30,849 nt of DNA from Rikenellaceae bacterium (GTDB lineage Bacteria > Bacteroidota > Bacteroidia > Bacteroidales > UBA932). Shown here in pieces: positions 24,041 through 30,849 of this stretch. Within the stretch, counting starts at the first letter, position 1. Every line of letters starts with the position of its first letter. The DNA lies in the NCBI GenBank assembly GCA_900767375.1, contig CAAFYX010000121.1, positions 1-30,849 on the forward strand, in the 5' to 3' direction. The notes below the pieces were generated by a model that was given only the letters and a program-made list of their open reading frames with translations, was not told where the DNA came from and made no database searches. The position numbers were made by a program, and so were the translations under genes.

Positions 24041-25141
24041 TTATTTTTTATAGTTTGTCTGATAGAATCTCTTCTTAACCACCTCACCGGGGAAAGTCTT
24101 CTTGCGGATACGGATGCTCAGCGGAGTCCCGAGCTTTGAGTACCCGGTCTTCACCAGAGCGAAGCAGATGCTCCTGTCCAGCGAGATGGAATGGTATCCT
24201 GTGGTCACCACGCCCACCTCGGTGCCGTCCTCCAGCTCCACAGGATATCCTGCGCGCGGAATGGCCTTGTCGTGGATCTCGATTCCAACAAGTTTCTTCG
24301 CCGTCCCGTCAGCCTTCTGGGCGGCAATGGCATCCTTCCCGATGAACTCGTCCTTTCCGAGGGCGCAGAACATGGAGAGTCCGGCCTCGACCGGAGTGAT
24401 GTCGGCACTCAGTTCATCCCCATAGAGAGGAAGGCCCGCCTCAAAGCGGAGAGTGTCGCGGCAGCCAAGCCCGCAAGGCGCCACACCGGCCTTCAGGAGC
24501 ATGTCCCAGATCTCACAGGTCCCCTCAGGGTCGGTATAGACCTCAAAGCCGTCCTCACCGGTATATCCGGTGCGGCTGACAATCATCCTCCTGCCCTTCC
24601 AGTCGCTCTCGAAATACTCGTAGAATGCAATCCCGGACCCGTCAATGCCCAGGGCCTCCTTGAGCATGCGCTCGGCGTCCGGCCCCTGGACAGCCACCTG
24701 CCCCCAGGCCTCGGACTGGTTGTCAATCACAACGTCAAAGCCCGCAGCATTCGCCTTCATCCACTCATGATCCTTGTCAATATTTGCGGCGTTCACCACC
24801 AGAAGGAAGCAGTTCTCCTCGAAGGTACGATAGACAAGAAGGTCATCCACCACTCCCCCTTCGGGGTAAAGCATCATCCCGTACAGGATCTTGCCGGGAG
24901 CCGTGCCGCGCACGTCGTTGGTGAAGATATGGTTCACGTATTTCTCCGCGTCAGGGCCCGTGATGAACACTTCTCCCATATGGGACACATCGAATACTCC
25001 GACACGGGTGCGGACAGCCATATGCTCGTCGACGATTCCGGAGTACTGGATAGGCATATCAAAGCCTGCAAACGGACTCATTTTTGCTCCCAGAGCGACG
25101 TGTCGGTCATGCAGGCATGTAAGTTTCAGGATATCTTCCAT
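24041..25141 (-). CDS. gcvT: Glycine cleavage system T protein (aminomethyltransferase)
   Basis: GcvT takes the aminomethyl group from lipoyl-GcvH and passes it to tetrahydrofolate, releasing ammonia. The 366-residue protein has MSPFAGFDMPIQYSG near 21-35, the GVFDVSHMGEV motif at 48-58, the catalytic region EGGVVDDLLVYR (D99/D100), GYTGEDGFEVY and the RFEAGLPLYGDEL folate-site segment. Length is normal for the family. It is the first gene of gcvT-gcvH-gcvPA-gcvPB and has a good promoter just upstream, so the set can be expressed apart from the ureohydrolase and GH3 genes that precede it. The L protein gene is not in this window. Confidence 0.96.
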   Translation of the reverse strand: MEDILKLTCLHDRHVALGAKMSPFAGFDMPIQYSGIVDEHMAVRTRVGVFDVSHMGEVFITGPDAEKYVNHIFTNDVRGTAPGKILYGMMLYPEGGVVDDLLVYRTFEENCFLLVVNAANIDKDHEWMKANAAGFDVVIDNQSEAWGQVAVQGPDAERMLKEALGIDGSGIAFYEYFESDWKGRRMIVSRTGYTGEDGFEVYTDPEGTCEIWDMLLKAGVAPCGLGCRDTLRFEAGLPLYGDELSADITPVEAGLSMFCALGKDEFIGKDAIAAQKADGTAKKLVGIEIHDKAIPRAGYPVELEDGTEVGVVTTGYHSISLDRSICFALVKTGYSKLGTPLSIRIRKKTFPGEVVKKRFYQTNYKK

Positions 25142-25171
25142 GGGACAGTTTCAGTGTGTTGGTTAGTGCGG

Positions 25172-25203
25172 TAAAGTTACGAATGAAAGGCGAGATTACC
25201 AAA
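25172..25203 (-). promoter_or_regulatory. Promoter of the gcvT-H-PA-PB operon
   Basis: On the minus strand a -33 TTTG (complement of 25200-25203) is followed after exactly 20 nt by TAACTTTA (25172-25179), seven of eight bases of TAnnTTTG. This is the best two-part promoter in the window. It overlaps the last codons and stop of the preceding ureohydrolase gene and ends 30 nt before gcvT. Confidence 0.6.
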
Positions 25204-25959
25204 AAGTTTTGAAAGTGAAACGTCCGTAGCGAGATTCAATTCGAAATCGGAATCCGTAGCGCCCTTCCCGCGCGTGATGCCTCCGCAGACATCCACGCCC
25301 AGGACCGGATGGGAACGGTAAATGGTGACTATGGCAGCCTCCAGCTGGGCCAGGGTCATGCTGCCCTGGTCCCAGTCCGTGCGGGCATGGTCAGCGGTCA
25401 GTACATCCTTGTCTATGGACAGATATACCGGAATGCCCGGCTCCAGAAGGGAGATCATCTCCAGTACGTCCTTGGACAGCCCGTCCCCGGTATGTCTGAA
25501 ATCCTCCTCCGTCACAGAGAGCACGCCGTCAAACACCAGGTCCAGTATCTCTATCTCAAGGTCGGGGTTTATACCCGCCATGAGGACCTGGGAGAGCTCC
25601 CCGATGCCGGTGAATGCGTCCCGGGCCCATCCTCCGCATGACAGGACGCCCTCGAAGGCGGCCTCCTGCATGTCCGGATGATGGTCGAAAAGGACCAGCG
25701 CGAAAGGTTTCCGCAGCTCTGCAGCCGTCTTTTCCAGAAAGAAGCGGCTCAGGTAATGATAGTCGCCCGTGTCTATCCAGTGCACCGCACCTGCCGGGAC
25801 ATCGCCAACGGCCTTCCTTATCGCCTCCTGCGCGGAGGCGTCGCAGTAGCAGTTCGTAGAGTCGAGGGCGGAGAGGTCAACGACCCTGACGTCCTCGAGC
25901 GAGCTATCCAGGCCTTCATCCAGAAGGGCTCCTGACATATTGAGGATGATGTTTTCCAT
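25177..25959 (-). CDS. Ureohydrolase (arginase/agmatinase/formiminoglutamase superfamily)
   Basis: The 260-residue protein carries the manganese-binding motifs of the arginase superfamily. DHHPDM at 92-97 matches the DAHxD motif (D92, H94, D96), SIDKDV at 181-186 matches SxDxD (D183, D185), and a GDYH at 65-68 stands where GDHS is expected. So all six metal ligands could be present, with the first shifted by one residue. Family members hydrolyse guanidino compounds such as arginine, agmatine or formiminoglutamate; this one is too diverged for a substrate call. I chose the ATG at 25959, which shares one base with the GH3 stop (TAATG). The frame also allows an ATG at 25998 inside the GH3 gene. 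Confidence 0.8.
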   Translation of the reverse strand: MENIILNMSGALLDEGLDSSLEDVRVVDLSALDSTNCYCDASAQEAIRKAVGDVPAGAVHWIDTGDYHYLSRFFLEKTAAELRKPFALVLFDHHPDMQEAAFEGVLSCGGWARDAFTGIGELSQVLMAGINPDLEIEILDLVFDGVLSVTEEDFRHTGDGLSKDVLEMISLLEPGIPVYLSIDKDVLTADHARTDWDQGSMTLAQLEAAIVTIYRSHPVLGVDVCGGITRGKGATDSDFELNLATDVSLSKLFGNLAFHS

Positions 25960-28295
25960 TACTTGTTCTGAGTTTTCCAGACCTTTGTCGCGGTGCATTC
26001 CACGACGGTGCTCAGGCCTCCGACGCCGATGCGGAAGTCACCCTCCTCGAGGGTCCAGGCGCCGTCGGAGCCGACGAAAGCGAGGTCGTCGGAATTGATA
26101 GTGAGGGTAACGGTCCGGCTCTCGCCAGGCTGAAGCTCGACCTTCGTGAAAGCACGGAGCCTGCGGACGTCAGGGATGAGGCTTGCGACCATGTCGCTCG
26201 AATAGAGCAGCACAGCCTCCTTTCCTGCCACTGAACCGGTATTGGTCACTGTAACGTCGAATGAAAGCACGTCTCCGGAGGCGAACTTGTCGGACGAAGC
26301 CTTCAGGTCACTGTATTCAAATGTAGTATAGCTCATTCCTGAAGCGAAAGGCCACTGGACGTCCATCACTGCATCGTAGTTATAAAGACCTTCCATAGTG
26401 GACACGTTCTCGGATACCTTATAATCGTATGTATGAAGCGAGTTAGGATACTTAGGATATGTGAACGGAAGCTTGCCGCTGAAGTTCGCATCGCCACTGA
26501 GCAGCTCTGCAAGAGCGTCACCGCCGTAATTTCCAGGAAGTATCACGTCGACCACAGCAGCGCACAAAGGCTCTATCCCGCGCACGATGCGCGGACGCCC
26601 TTCATTGAGGACAAGCACTACAGGCTTGCCCGTGGCGGCCAGCGCCTTCACGAGCTCCGCCTGGTTGGCGGAGATATTGAGGTCGTTGATGTTTCCTACC
26701 GTCTCGCAGTATGTGGTTTCACCCACGCAGGCGACGACAACGTCCGCGGAGCGGGCGGCGGCGACTGCAGCGGGGATATTGACATTGATCTCGTTCTGCC
26801 AGTTGAACGGGTCGTAGTCCATTGCAGGGACGCAGGTGACATTGGCGGAGCCGAACTTGGCGGTCAGAGCATCGGCGATGGTGTGGAAACCGTCGGTGAA
26901 AGGAGCACCGGAGCCCTGCCAGGTGTAGGTCCAGCCGCCGTTGAGCGGGCGCATCGAATCGGAGTTAGGACCGGTGACGAGGATCCTGGTGCCCTGGGCG
27001 ATAGGGAGCACGCCGTCGTTCTTGAGAAGCACTTCGGACTCGATGGCGGCCTGGAGGGAGGCGTCCTTCCATTCCTGCGAGTCGAACCTGTCATAGCCAG
27101 TGACATCCCAGACAGGCTCGTCGAAGAGGCCGAGGCGGTACTTGAGCCTGAGGACACGCGCTGCAGCGTCATCCACCCTCTCCTGAGGGATGGCGCCTTC
27201 GCGCACAAGCTCGCAGATCAGGTCGCAGGCGGACGGGTCGTACGGATCCATTATCATATCGATGCCGGCGTTGATGCCGATGCGCAGGGCATCCTTCTTG
27301 TCCTTGGCGATGTGCTCGCGGGTGTAGAGGTTGTCGATGTCGGCCCAGTCGGTGATGATCATTCCGTCCCAGTCGAGGCCTTCCTTGAGCCAGCCGGTAA
27401 GGAGAGTGCGGTTAGCGTGTGTAGGGATGCCGTTGATGGAGGCGGAGTTCACCATGACGGTAAGGGCCCCGGCCTCGACGGAGGCCTTGAACGGAGCGAA
27501 GAACTTGTCACGGAGATCCGAAAGGGACACGATGGCAGGAGTACGGTCCTTGCCGGTACGCGGGGTGCCGTAAGCCATGTAGTGCTTTATGCTGACGGCG
27601 ACGTGCTCCTTGTCTATATGGTTAGGGTCATCGCCCTGCAGGGCGCGTGTCTCGGTGGAGGCCATGACGGACTGGAGATAAGGGTCCTCGCCGTAACTCT
27701 CCCAGTTGCGCGGCCAGTTGGCATCGCGGGAAAGGTCCATTACCGGCGAGAACACCCACGGGATCATCGCGGCACGGGTCTGATAAGCCATCGCTTCGCC
27801 CATTGTCCTGGCGAATTCAGGCTGGAATGTGGCTGCGATGTTGATCTCCTGAGGGAAGAGGATTCCGTCCGAAAGGTACGAGGCGCCGTGGATCATGTCC
27901 ATACCGTAGATCATAGGTATGCCCACCAGGTCCATCGACTTCTGCTGGAGTTCTGCAATCATCTTTGCAGTGTATTCTGCAGGCTTTGCGGCATCGAAGA
28001 AGGTGTTAAGGATCGAGCCCACTTTGTATTTTCCGAAAATGGTCTCCACGGCTTCCTCGTTGAAGCTGCCGGTCTTATAGTCCAAAAGCGAGCCTACATT
28101 GATCTGCATCATCTGTCCGGCTTTTTCCTCCAGGGTCATTCCCTTGAGGATCTTCTGCACGCCGGCTTCAACATCCCTGTCATGAGGGATGGCCGGAGTG
28201 GAGTTTGGAAGGAGCTGGCTGCTGGTCCGGCAGCAGGAAGCGGCGATGGCCAGAACTGCCGGAAGGATGAGAATATGGCTGAAAAAGTGTCTCAT
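25959..28295 (-). CDS. GH3 family beta-glucosidase (BglX-like) lipoprotein
   Basis: This 778-residue glycoside hydrolase family 3 enzyme is exported, with a signal peptide ending in AIAASC (C21). The N-terminal (beta/alpha)8 domain has MTLEEKAGQMMQ at 53-64, IYGMDMIHG at 129-137, the KHYMAYG segment at 237-243 and the catalytic nucleophile in IITDWADI (D316). The second alpha/beta domain holds SEVLLKNDGVLPIA and VACVGET regions and the LPGNYGGDALAELLSGD segment. The C-terminal fibronectin-III-like domain begins near the SYTTFEYSDLKAS stretch. Removal of terminal beta-glucosyl or related residues from plant glycans is the likely role. The linkage is not visible. It is followed by the ureohydrolase gene with a 1-nt overlap. 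Confidence 0.93.
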   Translation of the reverse strand: MRHFFSHILILPAVLAIAASCCRTSSQLLPNSTPAIPHDRDVEAGVQKILKGMTLEEKAGQMMQINVGSLLDYKTGSFNEEAVETIFGKYKVGSILNTFFDAAKPAEYTAKMIAELQQKSMDLVGIPMIYGMDMIHGASYLSDGILFPQEINIAATFQPEFARTMGEAMAYQTRAAMIPWVFSPVMDLSRDANWPRNWESYGEDPYLQSVMASTETRALQGDDPNHIDKEHVAVSIKHYMAYGTPRTGKDRTPAIVSLSDLRDKFFAPFKASVEAGALTVMVNSASINGIPTHANRTLLTGWLKEGLDWDGMIITDWADIDNLYTREHIAKDKKDALRIGINAGIDMIMDPYDPSACDLICELVREGAIPQERVDDAAARVLRLKYRLGLFDEPVWDVTGYDRFDSQEWKDASLQAAIESEVLLKNDGVLPIAQGTRILVTGPNSDSMRPLNGGWTYTWQGSGAPFTDGFHTIADALTAKFGSANVTCVPAMDYDPFNWQNEINVNIPAAVAAARSADVVVACVGETTYCETVGNINDLNISANQAELVKALAATGKPVVLVLNEGRPRIVRGIEPLCAAVVDVILPGNYGGDALAELLSGDANFSGKLPFTYPKYPNSLHTYDYKVSENVSTMEGLYNYDAVMDVQWPFASGMSYTTFEYSDLKASSDKFASGDVLSFDVTVTNTGSVAGKEAVLLYSSDMVASLIPDVRRLRAFTKVELQPGESRTVTLTINSDDLAFVGSDGAWTLEEGDFRIGVGGLSTVVECTATKVWKTQNK

Positions 28296-28351
28296 AAATG
28301 GATTCTGATATGTTTTGACCGCAAGTTACTAATAATTTTGAATGTGTGCGG

Positions 28352-28383
28352 TTGGTTTTTGAACAAATTAATTCGTAAATTTG
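28352..28383 (+). promoter_or_regulatory. Promoter for the hypothetical protein/RluA pair
   Basis: TTG (28352-28354) is followed after 21 nt by TAAATTTG (28376-28383), an exact TAnnTTTG match. The ATG at 28413 follows by 29 nt. The 117-bp divergent gap must also hold the GH3 promoter, for which I see only a weak TAACTTGC at 28321-28328 on the minus strand. Confidence 0.55.
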
Positions 28384-28412
28384 CACGATTAATAACGAAC
28401 TTGATCTCATTT

Positions 28413-28880
28413 ATGGACATTACGGAAGAACTCCACCCGCTCGACCCGGAGAAAGTCTACTACTCGATGGACGAGCTCACCCTGGATACCCCTGAAGGCC
28501 CCAAGACCCTCAGGCTCGGAGCGTGGCTGAACTACGACCCTGTCCGCATCCATAAGATGATCATCAAGGAAAAGACCCTTCAGGTGGACGCCTTCGAGGT
28601 CCTCAACCCTCTGGTCAGCAAACTCCGCCGCGCCGATCCGGAGTATTACAGGAGATTCATGGGGCTCAACCTGGTCATCGACTATCCGGGATACAGCACG
28701 GGCATAAAGGCCAGCATCCCGTTTGAGAACGACCCCATCGGTTTCTACAAATGGTGGCGCAAGGGAAAGCACGAGGACAAGGTCCATCTTTCACTGGGCA
28801 ACCAGATCCGCCTCTTCCAGAAAATAAACCTCATGGATCCGAAGATCATTCTGAAGAAGGATCTGGAGCTCCTGAAATAA
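28413..28880 (+). CDS. Conserved-looking hypothetical protein (155 aa)
   Basis: I do not recognise this 155-residue protein. It has no signal peptide or membrane segment and is likely cytoplasmic. It opens with acidic residues and a YYSMDELTLDTPEGPKTLRLG stretch. A basic, hydrophobic middle follows (IHKMIIKEKTLQVDAFEVL), then a GFYKWWRKGKHEDKVHLSLG segment and a lysine-rich end. The frame is open far upstream as an antisense shadow of the GH3 gene, but the promoter at 28352-28383 and the change of residue character fix the start at 28413. It is 6 nt upstream of an RluA-type synthase gene and probably cotranscribed, so a link to RNA is possible but unproven. Confidence 0.7.
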   Translation: MDITEELHPLDPEKVYYSMDELTLDTPEGPKTLRLGAWLNYDPVRIHKMIIKEKTLQVDAFEVLNPLVSKLRRADPEYYRRFMGLNLVIDYPGYSTGIKASIPFENDPIGFYKWWRKGKHEDKVHLSLGNQIRLFQKINLMDPKIILKKDLELLK

Positions 28881-28886
28881 TCCTCT

Positions 28887-29834
28887 ATGGCACAGAAATT
28901 CATCGTAAAGCAGGACTCCCCTCTTCTGGAGTATCTGTTCACCATCTTTTCCGGGCAGAGCCGTACCGGAGTGAAAGCATATCTGAAGGACGAAAGGATA
29001 CTGGTGAACGGCGAGAGCCGCACCGCATTCGACTGGCCCCTCCGCCAGGGAGATACTCTGGAGGTGATATCCAAGGGAGCATCCATCGGCCGCGAGATGA
29101 AGACCGGAGCCACCGAGCTGCTTCAGAAGCAGGGCATTGAGATCATCTACGAGGACGAACACCTGATAGTGATTGAAAAGAATGCCGGCGTGCCGACCGT
29201 CTCCCTGAAAACCTCAAAGGACGGCCCGCGCATCAAGTCCGCCCACGCCCTCCTGACAGACTACATGCACACGGAGAAAAGGGCCAATCTCAAGGCCGGA
29301 ACCGGCGACTACAAGGACTCTTCACGGGTGTTCATCGTCCACAGGCTCGACCGCGACACCTCCGGCCTGCTGGTCTTCGCCAAGGACGAGTACACAAAGA
29401 ACCTGATGCAGAGCAAGTGGAGCGAGATGGTGCTCGAGCGCAAATACATAGCCGTGGTCGAAGGCCGCCTCTCCCAGAAGAGCGGCCGCATCGAAAGCTG
29501 GCTTACCGAGAATGAGAAATCCCTCAAGATGGCTTCCAGCCCTGTGGACAACGGGGGCCAGAGAGCCGTGACCCACTTCAAGGTCCTGGAGGAAGGGAAG
29601 AAATTCTCCACTGTGGAGTTCGAGCTGGAGACGGGAAGGAAGAACCAGATACGAGTCCACGCCGCATACGAGCTGGGTCACCCGATAGTGGGTGACAGGA
29701 AATACGGCTCCGACCTGGCTTTCGGAGGACGCATAGCCCTCCACGCCAGGACGCTCGTGTTCCAGAACCCATACGGAGGCCGCGTACTCAGGTTCGAGTC
29801 TCCGGTACCGGATGGATTTTCCAGACTGAAATAA
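28887..29834 (+). CDS. RluA-family pseudouridine synthase with S4 domain
   Basis: This enzyme turns uridine into pseudouridine in rRNA or tRNA. The 315-residue protein has an S4 RNA-binding domain at the N terminus (about 10-65, with VKAYLKDERILVNGE) and the catalytic domain after it. The signature HRLDRDTSGLLVFAKD is at 152-167, with D155 as the catalytic aspartate. Later motifs, ERKYIAVVEG, TGRKNQIRVHAAYELGHPIVGDRKYG and ALHARTLVFQNP, complete the family pattern. The target site cannot be assigned; RluC/RluD-like rRNA sites are usual for this architecture. It begins 6 nt after the hypothetical gene and converges on the plug-domain gene with a 9-nt gap. Confidence 0.92.
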   Translation: MAQKFIVKQDSPLLEYLFTIFSGQSRTGVKAYLKDERILVNGESRTAFDWPLRQGDTLEVISKGASIGREMKTGATELLQKQGIEIIYEDEHLIVIEKNAGVPTVSLKTSKDGPRIKSAHALLTDYMHTEKRANLKAGTGDYKDSSRVFIVHRLDRDTSGLLVFAKDEYTKNLMQSKWSEMVLERKYIAVVEGRLSQKSGRIESWLTENEKSLKMASSPVDNGGQRAVTHFKVLEEGKKFSTVEFELETGRKNQIRVHAAYELGHPIVGDRKYGSDLAFGGRIALHARTLVFQNPYGGRVLRFESPVPDGFSRLK

Positions 29835-29843
29835 GAATAACCG

Positions 29844-30392
29844 CTATTTTTTGCGGGACTCCCTGGCAGCCTGACGGGCTGCCTTTCTTGCGGCCGCTTC
29901 AGCCTCGACGATATCGCGCGCACTCTTGGTGGTGATAAGTATCACGCCATTGGCCCCACGCGTGCCGTATATGGCGGCAGAGGCATCCTTCAGCACGCTC
30001 ACGCTGGCCACATCCATCGGATTGAGCCACGAAATGTCAGCTGTTTCCTGCCCGTCGAGGAGGATCAGAGGCTCATTGGAAGAATTGACGGAACCGACGC
30101 CGCGTATTCTGATCTCAGGAGTAGTGCCCACCGATGCCGGACCGATGATCAGGCCGGGCACCCGGGAGCGGAGATAGTCCCAGATGGTCGAATAGCCCAG
30201 CAGCTCATTTTCCTTGGTCCGTACCTGTGTGACACTATAGGTAAGGCTTTCAGCATCGACGGTCTGATATCCGACGTTGATAGAATCACGCAGCGGGTCA
30301 TCAGAGACCTGCGGATCGGTGGTGGTTTTCAAGGCGCTGCCGCAGGAGCAGATGACTGCTACGGCTGAAGCGATGATCAGTAATCTTTTCAT
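29844..30392 (-). CDS. Lipoprotein consisting of a TonB-receptor plug domain only
   Basis: The 182-residue lipoprotein has a signal peptide ending in ICSC (C17 the likely lipidated residue). Residues about 48-158 match the plug domain of SusC/RagA-type TonB-dependent receptors: a divergent opening (YSVTQVRTKENELL), IWDYLRSRVPGLII, IRIRGVGSVNSSNEPLILLDG and VASVSVLKDASAAIYGTRGANGVILITTK. The beta-barrel that should follow is absent. Instead there is a short basic/alanine-rich helix ending in RKK. The stop is clean and the neighbour is on the other strand, so this does not look like a truncated gene. Its role is unknown; it might occupy a receptor or take part in envelope sensing. Confidence 0.8.
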   Translation of the reverse strand: MKRLLIIASAVAVICSCGSALKTTTDPQVSDDPLRDSINVGYQTVDAESLTYSVTQVRTKENELLGYSTIWDYLRSRVPGLIIGPASVGTTPEIRIRGVGSVNSSNEPLILLDGQETADISWLNPMDVASVSVLKDASAAIYGTRGANGVILITTKSARDIVEAEAAARKAARQAARESRKK

Positions 30393-30511
30393 ATCAATCA
30401 GAATTTCCGTGTCAAGATAAACAAAAAAAAGGGAATTTCATCTTCCGCATCATTCTTCCGTTTCTCATCCGTGTCAGAAGCAACGTGATGTCTCATTGTG
30501 GGCACGTTCTC

Positions 30512-30537
30512 TCAATATTTCGTGTCCGGAATATTGA
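30512..30537. repeat. 8-bp perfect inverted repeat (TCAATATT/AATATTGA)
   Basis: TCAATATT and AATATTGA are separated by 10 bp and can form a hairpin or a two-fold protein site. It lies 120 bp upstream of the plug-lipoprotein gene. There is no T-run on either side fit for a terminator. Confidence 0.45.
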
Positions 30538-30611
30538 AAACCTTTGGAAAATGACCGAAGGTTGAGGAAGGAGCGAGGCCAATTCCATCCGACAGCCATC
30601 CTCGCGCATAT

Positions 30612-30738
30612 GGTTTCCGGGAGATGCCACTGGGGGCGACCTATGTAGGGGTATTGGAAACCAAGGGGCCTTGGGACCGGGTTGGTTTCCGGGAGGGGCC
30701 ACTGAGAGGCGTTAGGGATGGATGGATGGATGGAAACC
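30612..30738. repeat. Two copies of a GGTTTCC...GGAAACC-bordered intergenic repeat
   Basis: Unit 1 (30612-30662) and unit 2 (30684-30738) both open with GGTTTCCGGGAG, share GCCACTG shortly after, and close with the inverted border GGAAACCAA. A third, decayed opening, GTTTCC, lies at 30761, so the spacing is about 72-77 bp. Unit 2 has a (GGAT)4-like run before its closing border. Confidence 0.65.
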
Positions 30739-30790
30739 AACTAATCAAAACGAGCCGGCAGTTTCCGTGACATGGGCTGGAATGATTGGT

Positions 30791-30822
30791 GAGTGCAAAG
30801 AATATGGCGATTCTTTGCACTC
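30791..30822. repeat. Perfect 13-bp inverted repeat with 6-bp loop
   Basis: GAGTGCAAAGAAT is followed by ATGGCG and then by its exact reverse complement. The stem is strong, but there is no T-run on either strand. It may be an RNA hairpin, a protein-binding site, or part of the repeat family next to it. Confidence 0.65.
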
Positions 30823-30849
30823 AGAACGGTAATTGAGGGGATTTGGAGA

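Larger units (their letters stand above)
30393..30849. other. Non-coding right edge with palindromic and tandem repeats
   Basis: No convincing gene lies in these 457 bp. The stretch holds an 8-bp hairpin at 30512-30537, two or three copies of a GGTTTCC-bordered unit from 30612, a short GGAT tetranucleotide run at 30716-30734 and a perfect 13-bp hairpin at 30791-30822. Small minus-strand frames across it arise from the repeat itself and have no start context or family features. Confidence 0.65.

Noticed and set aside
25142..25176. Glycine riboswitch before gcvT
   Set aside because: The gap is only 35 bp, too short for the aptamer, and no typical GGA-rich motif is visible.
26433..28412. A long plus-strand open frame opposite the GH3 gene that runs in frame into the 155-residue hypothetical gene
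   Set aside because: The minus strand is clearly coding for GH3. The exact -7 box at 28376-28383 and the local start at 28413 explain the real gene without the upstream part.
29841..29856. Bidirectional terminator between the RluA and plug genes
   Set aside because: The CCGC/GCGG stem has only 4 bp, the T-run is inside the loop and the structure overlaps the plug gene stop.
30474..30740. An 88-codon minus-strand open frame across the right-edge repeats
   Set aside because: Its peptide merely reflects the repeat (QWPLPETN and QWHLPETI occur at unit spacing), and there is no promoter or start context.
30612..30770. CRISPR-like array
   Set aside because: Only two full units exist, the repeats differ from each other, borders are inverted within a unit, and no cas genes are present.

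Overview
The window looks like a chromosomal segment of a moderately GC-rich member of the Bacteroidales (Bacteroidota). Three things point there: Mfa/FimA-type fimbrial lipoproteins, a Tgt without the usual zinc-binding cysteines, and promoter-like boxes that match the Bacteroidales -7 consensus TAnnTTTG instead of sigma70 boxes. A gut lineage such as Rikenellaceae or an uncultured Bacteroidales family is plausible, but I cannot fix the genus from sequence alone. Genes are packed tightly. Several convergent pairs overlap at their 3' ends and only one stretch longer than 300 bp (the right edge) lacks a gene.

Layout. (1) 18-1585, plus strand: obgE and a PAP2 phosphatase, overlapping by 4 nt. 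(2) 1569-5565, minus strand: a four-gene run tgt - lptG-like permease - dut - murF. (3) 5663-6940: a NupG-family nucleoside permease. (4) 6937-7317, minus strand: a small zinc-ribbon protein. (5) 7318-7596: an AT-rich control region with a 22-bp inverted repeat. (6) 7597-15281, plus strand: a five-gene run of a short SSB, an OmpA-like/TPR lipoprotein, a fimbrillin, a fused Mfa2-like anchor/DUF4906-like protein and a second DUF4906-like lipoprotein, closed by a clear intrinsic terminator. (7) 15346-16089, minus strand: an acyl-ACP thioesterase. (8) 16183-18547, plus strand: DUF1810, an M23 peptidase lipoprotein and TrmO. (9) 18522-19538, minus strand: an unusual YqiA-like hydrolase fused to a degenerate HAD nucleotidase. 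(10) 19606-20787, plus strand: a SEC-C zinc-motif protein. (11) 28295-20779, minus strand: GH3 beta-glucosidase, ureohydrolase, then the glycine cleavage set gcvT-gcvH-gcvPA-gcvPB. (12) 28413-29834, plus strand: a hypothetical protein and an RluA-type pseudouridine synthase. (13) 29844-30392, minus strand: a lipoprotein made only of a TonB-receptor plug domain. (14) 30393-30849: non-coding DNA with palindromic and tandem repeats.

How genes work together. The fimbrial run supplies a subunit, a surface anchor, accessory/tip-like lipoproteins and a periplasm-facing OmpA-like protein. The SSB at its head and the inverted repeat before it are the least expected parts, and this cluster is the best candidate for something under-described. 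The gcv genes encode all glycine-cleavage proteins except the shared L protein. The rest are housekeeping genes for cell wall (murF, PAP2), LPS export (lptG-like), nucleotide hygiene (dut) and tRNA or rRNA modification (tgt, trmO, rluA). I did not find a clear mobile element, CRISPR array, tRNA or rRNA.
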